Source of the DNA: Brevibacillus_D fluminis_A
GTDB taxonomy: Bacteria; Bacillota; Bacilli; Brevibacillales; Brevibacillaceae
Length of the DNA stretch: 64,000 nucleotides
Assembly: GCF_052072235.1 (NCBI RefSeq)
Contig: NZ_CM125436.1
Coordinates: 3,156,001 to 3,220,000, forward strand
Direction: 5' to 3'
Part shown: positions 34,004 to 43,055 of the stretch, piece by piece
Position numbering within the stretch: the stretch's first letter is position 1
Layout: each line of letters begins with the position of its first letter
Notes under the pieces: generated by a model
The model's database searches: none
Seen by the model: the letters and a program-made list of their open reading frames with translations, nothing else
What the model was told of the DNA's origin: nothing
Position numbers and translations under genes: made by a program

Positions 34004-34726
34004 CTATAACCAACCCAATGAAATGGTCCCTCCCGGCTCTACATCATGGACCGTGACGTCCGGCCGATCAGCGAGCAGTCGCGCCAGCTCGCTTGGACGG
34101 CCGGTCAAGAAATCTAGCACGCCGAAATGCGTCGGCATGACACGCTCGACATTGAGCAGGCGCACCGCCTTGGCCGCCTCGCGAGGAGACATCGTATACA
34201 CATCCCCGATCGGCAGCAAGGCCAGCTTCGGTTCATACAGCTCCGCGATCAAGGCCATATCGCCAAACACATTCGTATCCCCCGCGTGATAGATGGTATA
34301 GCTGTTTTCAAAAGTGATGACAAAGCCCATCGGTTCGCCGCCATAGACGATCTGATCGCCATCCACATATGCCCCGGAATGATCAGCATGAACGGCCGTA
34401 ACCGCGATTTCGCCCAGCTTGCGCGTTCCGCCTTTGTTGATCGGCAGCACTGCCGACAGTCCCTTTTTCTGGAGCAGAAACGCCAGCTCCCATCCCGCCA
34501 CGACGGTCGCTCCCGTTTTCTCCGCAAGCCATACCGCGTCTTCCGCATGATCGCGATGCGCATGGGTCAGGAAAATGTAGTCTGCCTGCTCCATCTGTCG
34601 GATTTGCTCGGGGCACACCGGATTGTTTTTCACCCACGGGTCAATCAAAATCGTTTTGCCCCCCGGCGTCTCGATCAAGCAGCCGCCGAAACCGAGCCAC
34701 GTGATGGTTCCTTGGGTCGTTACCAT
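34004..34726 (-). CDS. UPF0173 metal-dependent hydrolase
   Basis: 240-aa metallo-beta-lactamase-fold protein. The ligand motif THAHRDHAED is near residues 55-64, HADHSGAYVDG near 113, YHAGDTNVFGDM near 145-156 and PTHFGV near 200. The UPF0173 group has no agreed substrate. It overlaps the carboxymuconolactone-decarboxylase-like gene by 7 bp in an operon started by a MerR regulator. Confidence 0.9.
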   Translation of the reverse strand: MVTTQGTITWLGFGGCLIETPGGKTILIDPWVKNNPVCPEQIRQMEQADYIFLTHAHRDHAEDAVWLAEKTGATVVAGWELAFLLQKKGLSAVLPINKGGTRKLGEIAVTAVHADHSGAYVDGDQIVYGGEPMGFVITFENSYTIYHAGDTNVFGDMALIAELYEPKLALLPIGDVYTMSPREAAKAVRLLNVERVMPTHFGVLDFLTGRPSELARLLADRPDVTVHDVEPGGTISLGWL

Positions 34727-35124
34727 GTCGCTTGCGCCTCCTCCCCTTTTTCCTCCGCAAACACGTCCGCTGCAGCCGCAAGCCCGTTCAAAGCGGCTGG
34801 AAAACCCGCGTAAACCGCCATTTGCATCATAATCTCCTTGATCTCTTCCTGTGTACAGCCAACCCGTCTCGCGCCATAAATATGGACTTTCAGCTGTGGG
34901 ATCGCATAGCCGAGCGCTGTCAAAGCAGCAACCGTCGCGATCTCACGCGTTTTTACATCCAATCCCGGGCGGCTGTAGACCGTTCCAAACGGAAATTCGA
35001 CCAGCATCCGCTCAAAATCAGGCAAGATCGCCCGCAAATGATCCCGTGTGCGCGCTCCCGCTTCACCGACGATCTGGTTCATCGTCTCAAGTCCTCTTTC
35101 ATAGGTGCTCGTTTCCCTCTTCAT
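34720..35124 (-). CDS. Carboxymuconolactone decarboxylase-family protein
   Basis: 134-aa AhpD/CMD-fold protein. YERGLETMNQIVGEAG at the N-terminus, FPFGTVYSRPGLDVKTREIATVAALTALG near 40-68 and VGCTQEEIKEIMMQMAVYAGFPAALNGL near 80-107 match the gamma-CMD type. The AhpD CxxC is missing, so peroxidase function is unlikely. Start ATG 35124 overlaps the merR gene by 26 bp. The pathway is unknown. Confidence 0.88.
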   Translation of the reverse strand: MKRETSTYERGLETMNQIVGEAGARTRDHLRAILPDFERMLVEFPFGTVYSRPGLDVKTREIATVAALTALGYAIPQLKVHIYGARRVGCTQEEIKEIMMQMAVYAGFPAALNGLAAAADVFAEEKGEEAQATW

Positions 35125-35530
35125 CGTGTACCGTCTCTCTTTCGTCGCCGTTTTGCAAATACGCTTCATAGTAGTCGATTTTTTCTCCGACCAATTCGAT
35201 CAATGCAGCGATTTCGCGCTGCTGCTCAAGCAATGCTTGCTGATGGCTTTTCAAGATCGCCAGCCGCTGCCTCACCGGCTCCTGCGGCATGTTCCCCGCC
35301 TCCAAACGCTGGAGAATGCACCCTTCCTGGGTAAATGTAGCCATGCTCTCCAGTGACAATCCTGTTTTCTTGAGCGCGGTCAGAAAGAGCAGAAACTGAA
35401 TGTCCGCTTCGCTAAAATCCCTGACCCCGCCTGCCGTCCGCTTGATTTTGGGAAACAGGCCGCTTCGTTCATAAAAACGGATGGTGTGTGCAGAAAGTCC
35501 GGTTCTTTCCGCAGCTTCTTTTATATTCAT
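35099..35530 (-). CDS. MerR-family regulator (CMD operon)
   Basis: 143 aa. MerR helix-turn-helix (MNIKEAAERTGLSAHTIRFYERSGLFPKI), wing (RDFSEADIQFL) and a long dimerisation helix, with a short C-terminal tail and no effector domain, like AdhR/NmlR-type regulators. One cysteine (EGCILQRLE) is in the dimer helix. A MerR-type operator lies immediately upstream, so it probably controls its own operon. Confidence 0.9.
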   Translation of the reverse strand: MNIKEAAERTGLSAHTIRFYERSGLFPKIKRTAGGVRDFSEADIQFLLFLTALKKTGLSLESMATFTQEGCILQRLEAGNMPQEPVRQRLAILKSHQQALLEQQREIAALIELVGEKIDYYEAYLQNGDERETVHDEEGNEHL

Positions 35531-35564
35531 GCGTTGGAGCTCCCTTTGCCGTCGACTTGAACCT

Positions 35565-35595
35565 AGCTTACACCTTAGAGCTGTCTCTAAGTCAA
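35565..35595 (-). promoter_or_regulatory. MerR-type promoter/operator of the merR-CMD-UPF0173 operon
   Basis: Minus strand TTGACT (-35, 35590-35595), 19-bp spacer, TAAGCT (weak -10, 35565-35570). The spacer is filled by the perfect dyad CTTAGAG-ACAG-CTCTAAG at 35574-35591. A long spacer with a central dyad is the hallmark of MerR-activated promoters. Confidence 0.78.
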
Positions 35596-35760
35596 GAGGA
35601 TGCGTGCAAAAGGATTTTCGCCCATTCCTGTCAAATCTTTTTCATAGACATGCCTGGTGCTTGGCGGTGTGGTTACGACAACCGCCAAAGGGGTTGGTTC
35701 TGCCGTCTGTCATGTCGTCGAATATGGCACGGATTCCCGACTTTCGGGTAACGTAAAAAC

Positions 35761-35801
35761 AAACAAGGGCCTGCCAATCATCGGATGGCAGGCTCTTGTT
35801 T
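35761..35801 (-). terminator. Terminator of the membrane protein pair
   Basis: CCTGCCA...TGGCAGG stem extended by AAACAAG/CTTGTTT, with TTGTTTTT following on the minus strand. Confidence 0.7.
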
Positions 35802-35860
35802 GCGTCCTGGCTGTACGCATGTTCTGGCATCGCATGATGGAGCGCGCCCGGCCTGGTTTC

Positions 35861-36319
35861 TCATCTCGTTCGGGCCAAGCCAAGAGCTTTATGGTCCCAG
35901 AGTATATCTTCTACAACGGACGCCTGATTGTCCTCACACGTCACGATGAGGATGACATCCCCCTTTTTCCCTTTTTTAAGTTGATGTTGCTTTTTGTTTC
36001 GTTTCAAAAGGTAAATGAACCCACTCAGGGAAACTCCGATTACAAAGCCTGAGACTGCACCGACAATTCCCCAGATAATCGGCCCTCCTTGCCAAACGAA
36101 CCCTTTACTGGCACCAATGGTACCAAACAGAAAGGCAAAAATCATCCCTTTATCGATAAATGACAGTCCATCCGCTCGATGGATGCTATCAAGAAGTCTC
36201 GGTTCTTTTTTACGCAAATCAAGCGGTACGGCGTAAATGGCTGTTATTCCCTTTTCCTCAAGTTCTGTAATGGCGATTTCAACAAAGGGTGAATACTCGA
36301 ATGTGGCAAAAATTTGCAT
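35861..36319 (-). CDS. Hypothetical membrane protein (152 aa)
   Basis: A soluble N-terminal part (MQIFATFEYSPFVEIAITELEEKGI) is followed by two hydrophobic segments (about 60-75 and 83-105), a basic patch (KRNKKQHQLKKGKK) and a short soluble tail. It resembles small stress-type membrane proteins, but I do not assign a family. It is 2 bp downstream of the TM2-like gene, so the two probably form an operon. Confidence 0.7.
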   Translation of the reverse strand: MQIFATFEYSPFVEIAITELEEKGITAIYAVPLDLRKKEPRLLDSIHRADGLSFIDKGMIFAFLFGTIGASKGFVWQGGPIIWGIVGAVSGFVIGVSLSGFIYLLKRNKKQHQLKKGKKGDVILIVTCEDNQASVVEDILWDHKALGLARTR

Positions 36320-36321
36320 CT

Positions 36322-37104
36322 TTATTTATCTCCAATTGTGATGAGATGCCCCGCTGGCTGGTACTTTTCGATCAGGAATTGTCGCTGAGCATCATCAAAC
36401 AGTTTGTTATTTTCCACGGTGTTCGCATAGGCATCATAAATGGTAAAGAAATAATAAGAAGGGAAATAGAGTAACCATTGCTTATCGAGGACCGATGAGG
36501 AGGTATCCACATCCCCCAGAATGAGATAGTGTACGGCTAGAATTAGATTTGATTGCCAGACGATTACAATCGTACTGATAAAGATAAAGGTAGCCAAAAT
36601 AATCCGATTGAGGTACAGTTGGCCAAGGCTGGGGATTCCCATGGACCATACAACCGCGATCCAAGGTTTTCGTTTATCGAGGTAGTTGATCTCTAGCGCT
36701 CCGATGCTAAACTCATTAAAGCGTCCTTTCTCCCTTTGTGCCAGAAGATAAATTTTGTTCATATCAACAGCCGTTCGATAACTGTCATAAATCGCAAACA
36801 AATAAACGGGGATATAGAGTGACATGAATTTCGGGTCCAATACATCTCTGGCAGCCTGGAATTGACCGTTAAATGTATGCACCATCGCCAAATTTAAGTG
36901 GATTTTCTGGTTAATGAACAACTCCCACAGAATCAGAACATATCCACGCAAATATTTATTCAGGAGCAAATGTCCAAAGCCGGGAAACGCCAATGACCAG
37001 CATGCGATTGTAATTGGATTACGCTTATGCAGTTGCGTTGTTCCCATTATGCTGACGTGCGCCATGTAACGTCTGTTACGAAATTGATTTCTAAAGTTAT
37101 CCAT
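36322..37104 (-). CDS. Multi-pass membrane protein with duplicated TM2-like unit
   Basis: 260 aa. Two homologous halves each begin with a proline-glycine motif before a membrane hairpin: FPGFGHLLLNKYLRGYVLILWE near 45-66 and IPSLGQLYLNRIILATFIF near 160-178. Each half ends in a conserved patch (PVYLFAIYDSYRTAVDMNK and PSYYFFTIYDAYANTVENNK), so the gene arose by internal duplication. Function unknown. It pairs with the 152-aa membrane protein gene. Confidence 0.72.
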   Translation of the reverse strand: MDNFRNQFRNRRYMAHVSIMGTTQLHKRNPITIACWSLAFPGFGHLLLNKYLRGYVLILWELFINQKIHLNLAMVHTFNGQFQAARDVLDPKFMSLYIPVYLFAIYDSYRTAVDMNKIYLLAQREKGRFNEFSIGALEINYLDKRKPWIAVVWSMGIPSLGQLYLNRIILATFIFISTIVIVWQSNLILAVHYLILGDVDTSSSVLDKQWLLYFPSYYFFTIYDAYANTVENNKLFDDAQRQFLIEKYQPAGHLITIGDK

Positions 37105-37241
37105 AATCTGCCCCTACTTTTTATAAATACCACGCAAGATTAGGGTGTCTTTTTAGCAAAGGGGATATGCATTCAGTGAAATTGCCCGTTCGTTTCACTT
37201 TGCCCCGGTCGATAACGTTATTTTCCAGTCGAATCCCGATG

Positions 37242-37271
37242 TGAATAAGAAATGAAACAACCAGGATACTA
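37242..37271 (+). promoter_or_regulatory. Forespore-type (sigma-G/sigma-F) promoter of the DUF3231 gene
   Basis: TGAATA at 37242-37247, exactly 17 bp, then GATACTA at 37265-37271. This is one mismatch from the sigma-G consensus TGMATA-N17-CATACTA and 37 bp before the start codon. Confidence 0.62.
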
Positions 37272-37307
37272 CATCTTGAAGAGAGCAAAGTGTAGTGGAG
37301 GGAGTAT

Positions 37308-38330
37308 ATGTCATTTCAGCAACCTCAGGTAAAGCCGGCAAATATCGAATTTAGCTGTACGGAAATCGGGGGACTTTGGGGGAGTTATATCCAGGAAAGC
37401 ATGGCTGTATGTTTCCTTACCTACCTGCTGCATCATCTTCAGGATGGGCAGATTGTTCCGTTGGCGGAAGAGGCACTGAAGATTTCGCAAGATCGAGTAG
37501 AGAAAATCAAGCATTTTTTTCTTGCTGAAAATTTCCCGATACCAACAGGGTTTTCCGACGGTGATGTGAATTTAGCTGCCCCTCCGCTTTTTCACGACAC
37601 GTTTACCCTCAGTTTCATCTACATGATGAATCGCCTGGAAATGATTAACTTCGCATTTACGGCGTCCAATAACGTTCGACTCGACGTGTTGGATTTTTTC
37701 AATGAATGCATACATACATCTACCGAGTTGTTCGGCAAAGCGGTGCGAATGATGCTGGAGAAAGGCATTTATGACCGCCCGCCGAAAATGAACTACCCGA
37801 CTAAAAACGAGTACGTCCAGAAAACCTCATTCATCGACGGGATCATCGGCACGAAACGACCTCTGAATGCATTGGAGTTATCCGAAATATTCTTCAATAT
37901 TGAGCGCAACTACTTTTCGGTTATTCTCATGCTCGGGTTTGCACAGGTAATGGAAGATAAACAATTGAAACATGCAATTATCAGAGGCAAAAAAATCAGC
38001 GAACAACAGATCGAGCTATTTAACAGTCTGCTGATGCAAGAGGAGCTGCTCGGAACGGTGCCTGTCAGCATGGAAGTGACAGCATCCACTGTTTCTCCCT
38101 TTTCCGACAAATTCATCATGTCAATAATCAACGTATTGAACTCGGTAGACATCCTCTTGATCTCACGTGCCCTGTCGCTATCGATGCGAGCTGATCTCAC
38201 CTCTCACTACGCCAAAATCATCGCGAATGTGATGGCGTACGCCAAAGATACGTTTGATATTATGGTGGAACGAAAATGGCTCGAACAACCGCCGCTTACG
38301 ACGGATCGAAACCAGCTCTTGAAATCCTAG
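37308..38330 (+). CDS. DUF3231 family protein
   Basis: 340 aa with two related helical halves of the DUF3231 type (about 10-170 and 180-335). Both open with a Cys/Phe-rich helical segment (FSCTEIGGLWGSYIQESMAVCFLTYLLHH and NALELSEIFFNIERNYFSVILMLGFAQV). The family is ferritin-like, found mainly in spore formers, with unknown role. The ribosome site is GGAGGGAG. A sigma-G-like promoter suggests expression in the forespore. Confidence 0.85.
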   Translation: MSFQQPQVKPANIEFSCTEIGGLWGSYIQESMAVCFLTYLLHHLQDGQIVPLAEEALKISQDRVEKIKHFFLAENFPIPTGFSDGDVNLAAPPLFHDTFTLSFIYMMNRLEMINFAFTASNNVRLDVLDFFNECIHTSTELFGKAVRMMLEKGIYDRPPKMNYPTKNEYVQKTSFIDGIIGTKRPLNALELSEIFFNIERNYFSVILMLGFAQVMEDKQLKHAIIRGKKISEQQIELFNSLLMQEELLGTVPVSMEVTASTVSPFSDKFIMSIINVLNSVDILLISRALSLSMRADLTSHYAKIIANVMAYAKDTFDIMVERKWLEQPPLTTDRNQLLKS

Positions 38331-38425
38331 GAAAATGGCGCAGAAGCAAACAAGGAGGGGTCCATTCTTTTTCTTATTGTCTGTCGGGACAAAGGGTTAC
38401 GAGAAGCAGAAAGGAGCCGCGCCGC

Positions 38426-38659
38426 ATGGACCATAAATCGTTTTATTTCACCGTCCCCTGGGATGAAGTCCATTATTTGAAAGAAACGCTGTCTACGATG
38501 GAGATGCCGTTTTCCATCGAGCAAACAGATGCGATTGTGCTGGAAGAAGGGCAGGTCGCATTCGTGTTTCCTACCGTTTCCGCTCGCCATTATCAGCATC
38601 TGCGCGAGCTGTTTGGCGAGGATGGCAAACTTTATCCGGAAGAGACCTCGTCCCGCTGA
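38426..38659 (+). CDS. Hypothetical protein (77 aa)
   Basis: Small soluble protein, start MDHKSFYFTVPWDEVHYL, with alternating strand/helix pattern and no cysteines or membrane helix. The ATG at 38426 follows AAGGAG with nine-base spacing; a longer open frame overlaps the DUF3231 gene but lacks a ribosome site. No family recognised. Confidence 0.6.
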   Translation: MDHKSFYFTVPWDEVHYLKETLSTMEMPFSIEQTDAIVLEEGQVAFVFPTVSARHYQHLRELFGEDGKLYPEETSSR

Positions 38660-38673
38660 TACGGGCGTCACAG

Positions 38674-38712
38674 CAAAAAACCAGCAACTCCCCGTTTAAC
38701 CGGGGGCGCTGG
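38674..38712 (-). terminator. Terminator of the EamA transporter gene
   Basis: Minus-strand CCAGC..CCCCCGG-loop-CGGGGA..GCTGG followed by TTTTTT. Confidence 0.85.
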
Positions 38713-38737
38713 TCTCTCTCCTTATGTGATCTTCTTT

Positions 38738-39664
38738 CTATAGCGGAACCGTTGTGTTTTTTTCCGCTCTCTTTCGCGACTTGCCGAGGGAAAGGACGAT
38801 CAGCGTGCCGACAATCCCCAGCGTGCCCAGCCAATCGGCGAGTCCAAACGACACATTCAGCCAAACCACGGATAACACGGCTGCCGAGAGCGGCTCGATA
38901 CAGGCGATCAGGCTCGTTTCCGAGGCGGTCAAGTATTGCAAGCTCTCCAAATAACAATAAAACGCGATGACGGTGCCGAAAATAATGATGAACAGGAAGG
39001 CGAAGAACGACGCGGCCGACCAGTGTCCTGTAAACGCCCACGGCGGATGGACAAAACTGAACCCGATCCCGCCGACAAGCATCCCCCATCCTACAATGAT
39101 CGTCGAGCCCCACTTATCCAGCAACGCTTGCGGATTCAGCGTGTAAAAAGCCAATGCAAAAGCGGAGCTGATTCCCCAAAAGAGCGCCCATCCGGATACC
39201 GACAGGCTGGAGAGACTGCCATGGGTCACCAGTAAAAACGTTCCCGCGATCGCGAGCACAACCGCAAGCAGCTCGCTTCGGGTCGGCAGCCGTTTTGCGC
39301 GGATCGCCGCATAGCAGGTGATGAGCACCGGCCCCAAATATTGCAAAACCGTCGCGGTAGCCGCATTGCCGTGTTGGATGGCGGCAAAATAGGTGTACTG
39401 GACGGCCAGCATGCCCAAAAGGCCGAACAGCACGAGGCTCGACCGGTCACGCTTGCTTTTCCAGATCGCCCATATCCGCTGTTTTTCTGTGCGATAGCCG
39501 ACTGTCAATAAAATGACGCCTGCCAGCAACAGGCGGACAACCGTCAGCCACTCCGGACTAAAATTTTGCTCTTGAAACAAATATTGCGCAACCGTGCCGG
39601 AAACTCCCCACAGCACGGCCCCTGTTAAAACCAACGACATCCCCATGAAACGCGTGGACCGCAT
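38738..39664 (-). CDS. EamA/DMT-family transporter
   Basis: 308 aa, ten predicted membrane segments in two EamA repeats (GAVLWGVSGTVAQYLF near the start; GWALFWGISSAFALAFYTL in the second half; LQYLTASETSLIACIEPLSAAVLSVVWL near the end). Probably exports amino acids or other metabolites. Start ATG 39664 follows AAGGAAAG; an ATG 33 bases upstream has no ribosome site. It has its own terminator. Confidence 0.88.
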   Translation of the reverse strand: MRSTRFMGMSLVLTGAVLWGVSGTVAQYLFQEQNFSPEWLTVVRLLLAGVILLTVGYRTEKQRIWAIWKSKRDRSSLVLFGLLGMLAVQYTYFAAIQHGNAATATVLQYLGPVLITCYAAIRAKRLPTRSELLAVVLAIAGTFLLVTHGSLSSLSVSGWALFWGISSAFALAFYTLNPQALLDKWGSTIIVGWGMLVGGIGFSFVHPPWAFTGHWSAASFFAFLFIIIFGTVIAFYCYLESLQYLTASETSLIACIEPLSAAVLSVVWLNVSFGLADWLGTLGIVGTLIVLSLGKSRKRAEKNTTVPL

Positions 39665-39814
39665 GCTTTCCTTACTCTCCCTTTCAAGCCGACTCATGAT
39701 GATAGGTGTTCTAGCATTTCACATAGAATGTAATATATCACATTCTATTAAAACGATCACGCGTTTTCTTTGAAAGCAAAAGACTATGAATCTCTGACGA
39801 AGATAATTTTCACT

Positions 39815-39840
39815 TAAAAAAGACCCTCGCGAGAGCCTGC
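39815..39840 (-). terminator. Probable terminator of the permease-amidohydrolase operon
   Basis: Minus-strand GGCTCTCGCGAGGGTC with CTCGCGAG core, followed by TTTTTT, about 100 bp after the second permease gene. The rest of 39665-39934 shows nothing else I can support. Confidence 0.55.
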
Positions 39841-39934
39841 CTTACGTGCTCTCAACGGGGTCACATCCTTCTTGCTAGCATCTGCCCACTACTTTTTCAA
39901 TCGGTAAAAAAACGGACCTTCGCTCCTCTTTCAC

Positions 39935-41281
39935 TTACTGCGCCTCTTCAATCCCAAGCTCTGGAGGCGGCTGCCTGAACATTTTCGTCAAGTTCAGCAG
40001 ATACAAAAACCCGATGGTAAGCCAGGCTCCCCCCAAGATGAGCGAGTGAATATCCAGCTTGACCCAAAACAGTCCGGTAAGAGCAGCTCCGATGAGCGGA
40101 ATGATCAAGTAGCGAATCGTCCCCGACGCCGACCTCTGCTTTTGCCGGATGTAAAAATGGGAGATCACCGACAGGTTTACGAAAGTGAACGCGAATAAGG
40201 CGCCGAAATTGATCAGCGATACAGCTGTCGTGAGGCTTAACAGAAGCGAGCTTAACGCGATGCAGCCGATCAACAGGATGTTGTAGACCGGCGTGCGGAA
40301 CTTCGGCGAAAGATAGCCGAACACCTTGCGGGGAAGCACGCCTTCGCGCCCCATCGCATACAAAATCCGCGAGGCGCTCGCCCCTGATGCTACCGCCGAG
40401 GAAAAGCTGGACATGATCCCTTCGGCAAGGATGTAGCTGACCAAAAAGTTGCCGCCGATCTGCATCGCGATTTCCATGTAGGCGGATTCCGGGTCCCGAA
40501 ACGATTGATAGTCAGGCCAGACGAGCTGCAAAAAATACGAGCCGACCAGGTAGTATGCCCCTGCAATGAGCGTGATCAGATAAATCGCCCGCGGAATTGA
40601 TTTTTGCGGGTCTTTGGTTTCTTCCGACAACGTCGTCGCCGCATCGAACCCCAGGAACGAAAAGCATAAAAGCGGGATGACGGAAAGGAAATTCGGCATG
40701 CTCACATTCGGATCGATAAAGGGATGCAGCGAAAAGAGCGTCCCTGCCCCAAGACCGTTGAGCAAGCCTTTCACCGAAAACGTCACGAACAAGGCGAGCG
40801 TTCCGAATTGAAAGAAAAGAAGCGCCGTATTAAATCGGGCGGCAACCGTTACCCCCAGCACATTTACGATGGTGACCGTAACGATGAACGCGATGATCCA
40901 GATGTACATGGGAACGGACGGGAAGTACGCCTCCATCGCGATCCCCAAAAGCAGCGCGCTGATCATGGGACTGAACACATAATCCAGCAAAATCGTCCAG
41001 CCGACGAGAAAGCCGACATGGGGACTCAGCGATTTTTGCGTAAACGTATAGGCGGCGCCCGCATTCGGAAACGCTTTCACGATTTGCGCATAGCTATAGG
41101 CGGTAAACAGCATGACGATCAACGCTACTAGATAGGCGGTCGGAATCATCCCGTTCGTGCTGTGAACGGCCACGCCATAGGTCGAAAACAGCGTTGTCGG
41201 CGCCATAAAAGCCAGCCCGAAAAATACAACATATTTTAACGATAGTGAACGTTTAAGCTTTGTTGCCTCTATCTGATTCAT
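39935..41281 (-). CDS. APC-family amino acid permease (copy 2)
   Basis: 448 aa, about 12 membrane segments. LSLKYVVFFGLAFMAPTTLFSTYG at the N-terminus and FPNAGAAYTFTQKSLSPHVGFLVGW near 75-100 are APC superfamily signatures, as is SFLGFDAATTLSEETKDPQKSIPRAIYL. It is very similar to the permease at 43056-44399, so one arose by duplication. Start ATG 41281 follows GGGGGACAGAGG. Last gene downstream of the MerR-type promoter at 44.6 kb; substrate unknown. Confidence 0.9.
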   Translation of the reverse strand: MNQIEATKLKRSLSLKYVVFFGLAFMAPTTLFSTYGVAVHSTNGMIPTAYLVALIVMLFTAYSYAQIVKAFPNAGAAYTFTQKSLSPHVGFLVGWTILLDYVFSPMISALLLGIAMEAYFPSVPMYIWIIAFIVTVTIVNVLGVTVAARFNTALLFFQFGTLALFVTFSVKGLLNGLGAGTLFSLHPFIDPNVSMPNFLSVIPLLCFSFLGFDAATTLSEETKDPQKSIPRAIYLITLIAGAYYLVGSYFLQLVWPDYQSFRDPESAYMEIAMQIGGNFLVSYILAEGIMSSFSSAVASGASASRILYAMGREGVLPRKVFGYLSPKFRTPVYNILLIGCIALSSLLLSLTTAVSLINFGALFAFTFVNLSVISHFYIRQKQRSASGTIRYLIIPLIGAALTGLFWVKLDIHSLILGGAWLTIGFLYLLNLTKMFRQPPPELGIEEAQ

Positions 41282-41401
41282 CCTCTGTCCCCCCTGTTTT
41301 CCAGCACGCCGGTTTCTATCTGCTTCTCTTTTTCGTTCCCATTCAGCAGACGCACATCTGTTCATTGGCACAGACGTGCATCTGCTGATGTCCTCTCGTT
41401 T

Positions 41402-43021
41402 CTATTCCATTTTGGGTACACGCGCACGGTCGTATACGACGTTTCCGTCAAAAACCGTCAGGCACACCTGCACATCGGGGATGTCTTCTGCCGGCACGTC
41501 AAACAGATTCCGCTCCAGCACAACGATATCCGCCAGCTTGCCCGCTTCCAACGTGCCAAGCTCGTGCTCGCGAAATGATCCGTACGCCGGACCGGCCGTA
41601 TACGCTCTCAGCGCTTCGGCAAGCGTGATGCGCTCATGCGGATGCCACACGGTCTTCCCGCTGCTATCGATCCGCGTCACGGCACGATAAATTTGCAGCA
41701 GCGGATTCAGGACATCGATGGGAAAATCCGTCCCGAATGCCAGCTTTGCCCCGGCTTGTTGCAGCGTACGAATCGCAAACACATGCTTTTCCCGCTCGTC
41801 TCCAATTCGCTCGGTGTATACGCCCCGCTCTGACATCGCAAAATGATCCGGCTGCATCGAGGCAATGACCCCAAGCTCGTGGAAACGCCCGATGTCATCG
41901 GGATGAATCACTTCAATGTGCTCCACAGCATGGCGTGAATCCCGTTTGCCGTTTGCCTGCTGTGCTTCCTCATACGCATCGAGCGCAAGGCGAATCGCTC
42001 CGTCCCCGATGGCATGGAAACGGATGCTGAAGCCTTCCTTGTCCGCTGCCGCCACCCATTTTTTGATCGTATCGGGCGGAAACGACGTCTCTCCTCGCGT
42101 ATCCGGTTGATCGGCATACGGTTCGAGCATATATGCCGTGCGCGCGGTGATCACGCCATCGATGAACTGCTTGAGACCTGATACGCGCAGCTTGTCAGAG
42201 CGGTAAGCCGCACGCAGTCGCTTGGCTTGTTCAAGATCGTCCAACGCAGGCCACAGGTGAACGCGCGTCGTCAGCTCCCCGTTCTGCTCAAATTGGCTGA
42301 ACACATCATACGCCTCGATCGTTTTTAAGGCATGCAGGTCATGAACTGCTGTCACGCCCAGGCTCGCAGCATGCGCCAAAAAATTCGCGAAAATCTCGCT
42401 TTTTTGTTCATGGGAAAAATCAAAGGCGTGGCGGATCACCAAATGGATCGCTTTTTCATACAAAAGGCCGTTCGGCTCCCCGTTTTCATCTTTGCCGATG
42501 ATCCCGTACGGCGGGTTTGGCGTATCCCGCGTGATCGACGCGACCGCAAGCGCCTTGGAATTGACCCAGGCGCAATGGCCTTCCGCATGAAACAAAATGG
42601 CGGGTCGGTCCGGGAGAATTCGATCCAGCGAGTGGCATGACGGGTTTTGCTGCGTATCCCAGTACCCCGCATCCCACGTAAACCCGATGATCCACGGATG
42701 CTCCGGTCGGGATGCCGCGAATGCTTCTACCATCTCCACGGCCTCTGCTTCCGACCGGGCCGCGAACAGGTTGACGCTGCCCAGCGCGACGGCGCCTTGC
42801 ATGATATGAAGGTGGAAATCATGGAACCCCGGCATGAGCAATTTGTCGTGAAACGCATACGTTTTCGTCTGCTCGCCTGCGTAGCGATTGATCTCCTCTT
42901 CCGTGCCGATGGCGATGATTGTATTGCCTGCAATCGCGATGGAAGCAGGTTCGGGTCGGTCGGCAAGACCCGTAAATACGGCATTGCTTGTAAGTATCAG
43001 ATCAGCTTGCTGCTGACTCAT
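41402..43021 (-). CDS. Amidohydrolase (YtcJ-like), copy 1
   Basis: 539-aa metal-dependent amidohydrolase. The N-terminal MPGFHDFHLHIMQ contributes metal-binding histidines; later HAIGDGAIRLALDAYEEA, HIEVIHPDDIGRFHELGVIASMQP and FGTDFPI add the rest. The C-terminal strand NLFDVPAEDIPDVQVCLTVFDG is typical. It may hydrolyse N-substituted amides or formylated compounds. 34 bp after an APC permease gene, so it is probably fed by that permease. Closely related to the copy at 45741-47363. Confidence 0.88.
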   Translation of the reverse strand: MSQQQADLILTSNAVFTGLADRPEPASIAIAGNTIIAIGTEEEINRYAGEQTKTYAFHDKLLMPGFHDFHLHIMQGAVALGSVNLFAARSEAEAVEMVEAFAASRPEHPWIIGFTWDAGYWDTQQNPSCHSLDRILPDRPAILFHAEGHCAWVNSKALAVASITRDTPNPPYGIIGKDENGEPNGLLYEKAIHLVIRHAFDFSHEQKSEIFANFLAHAASLGVTAVHDLHALKTIEAYDVFSQFEQNGELTTRVHLWPALDDLEQAKRLRAAYRSDKLRVSGLKQFIDGVITARTAYMLEPYADQPDTRGETSFPPDTIKKWVAAADKEGFSIRFHAIGDGAIRLALDAYEEAQQANGKRDSRHAVEHIEVIHPDDIGRFHELGVIASMQPDHFAMSERGVYTERIGDEREKHVFAIRTLQQAGAKLAFGTDFPIDVLNPLLQIYRAVTRIDSSGKTVWHPHERITLAEALRAYTAGPAYGSFREHELGTLEAGKLADIVVLERNLFDVPAEDIPDVQVCLTVFDGNVVYDRARVPKME

Positions 43022-43055
43022 TTGCAATCCATCCTTTCCTATCCCAACAACATGC

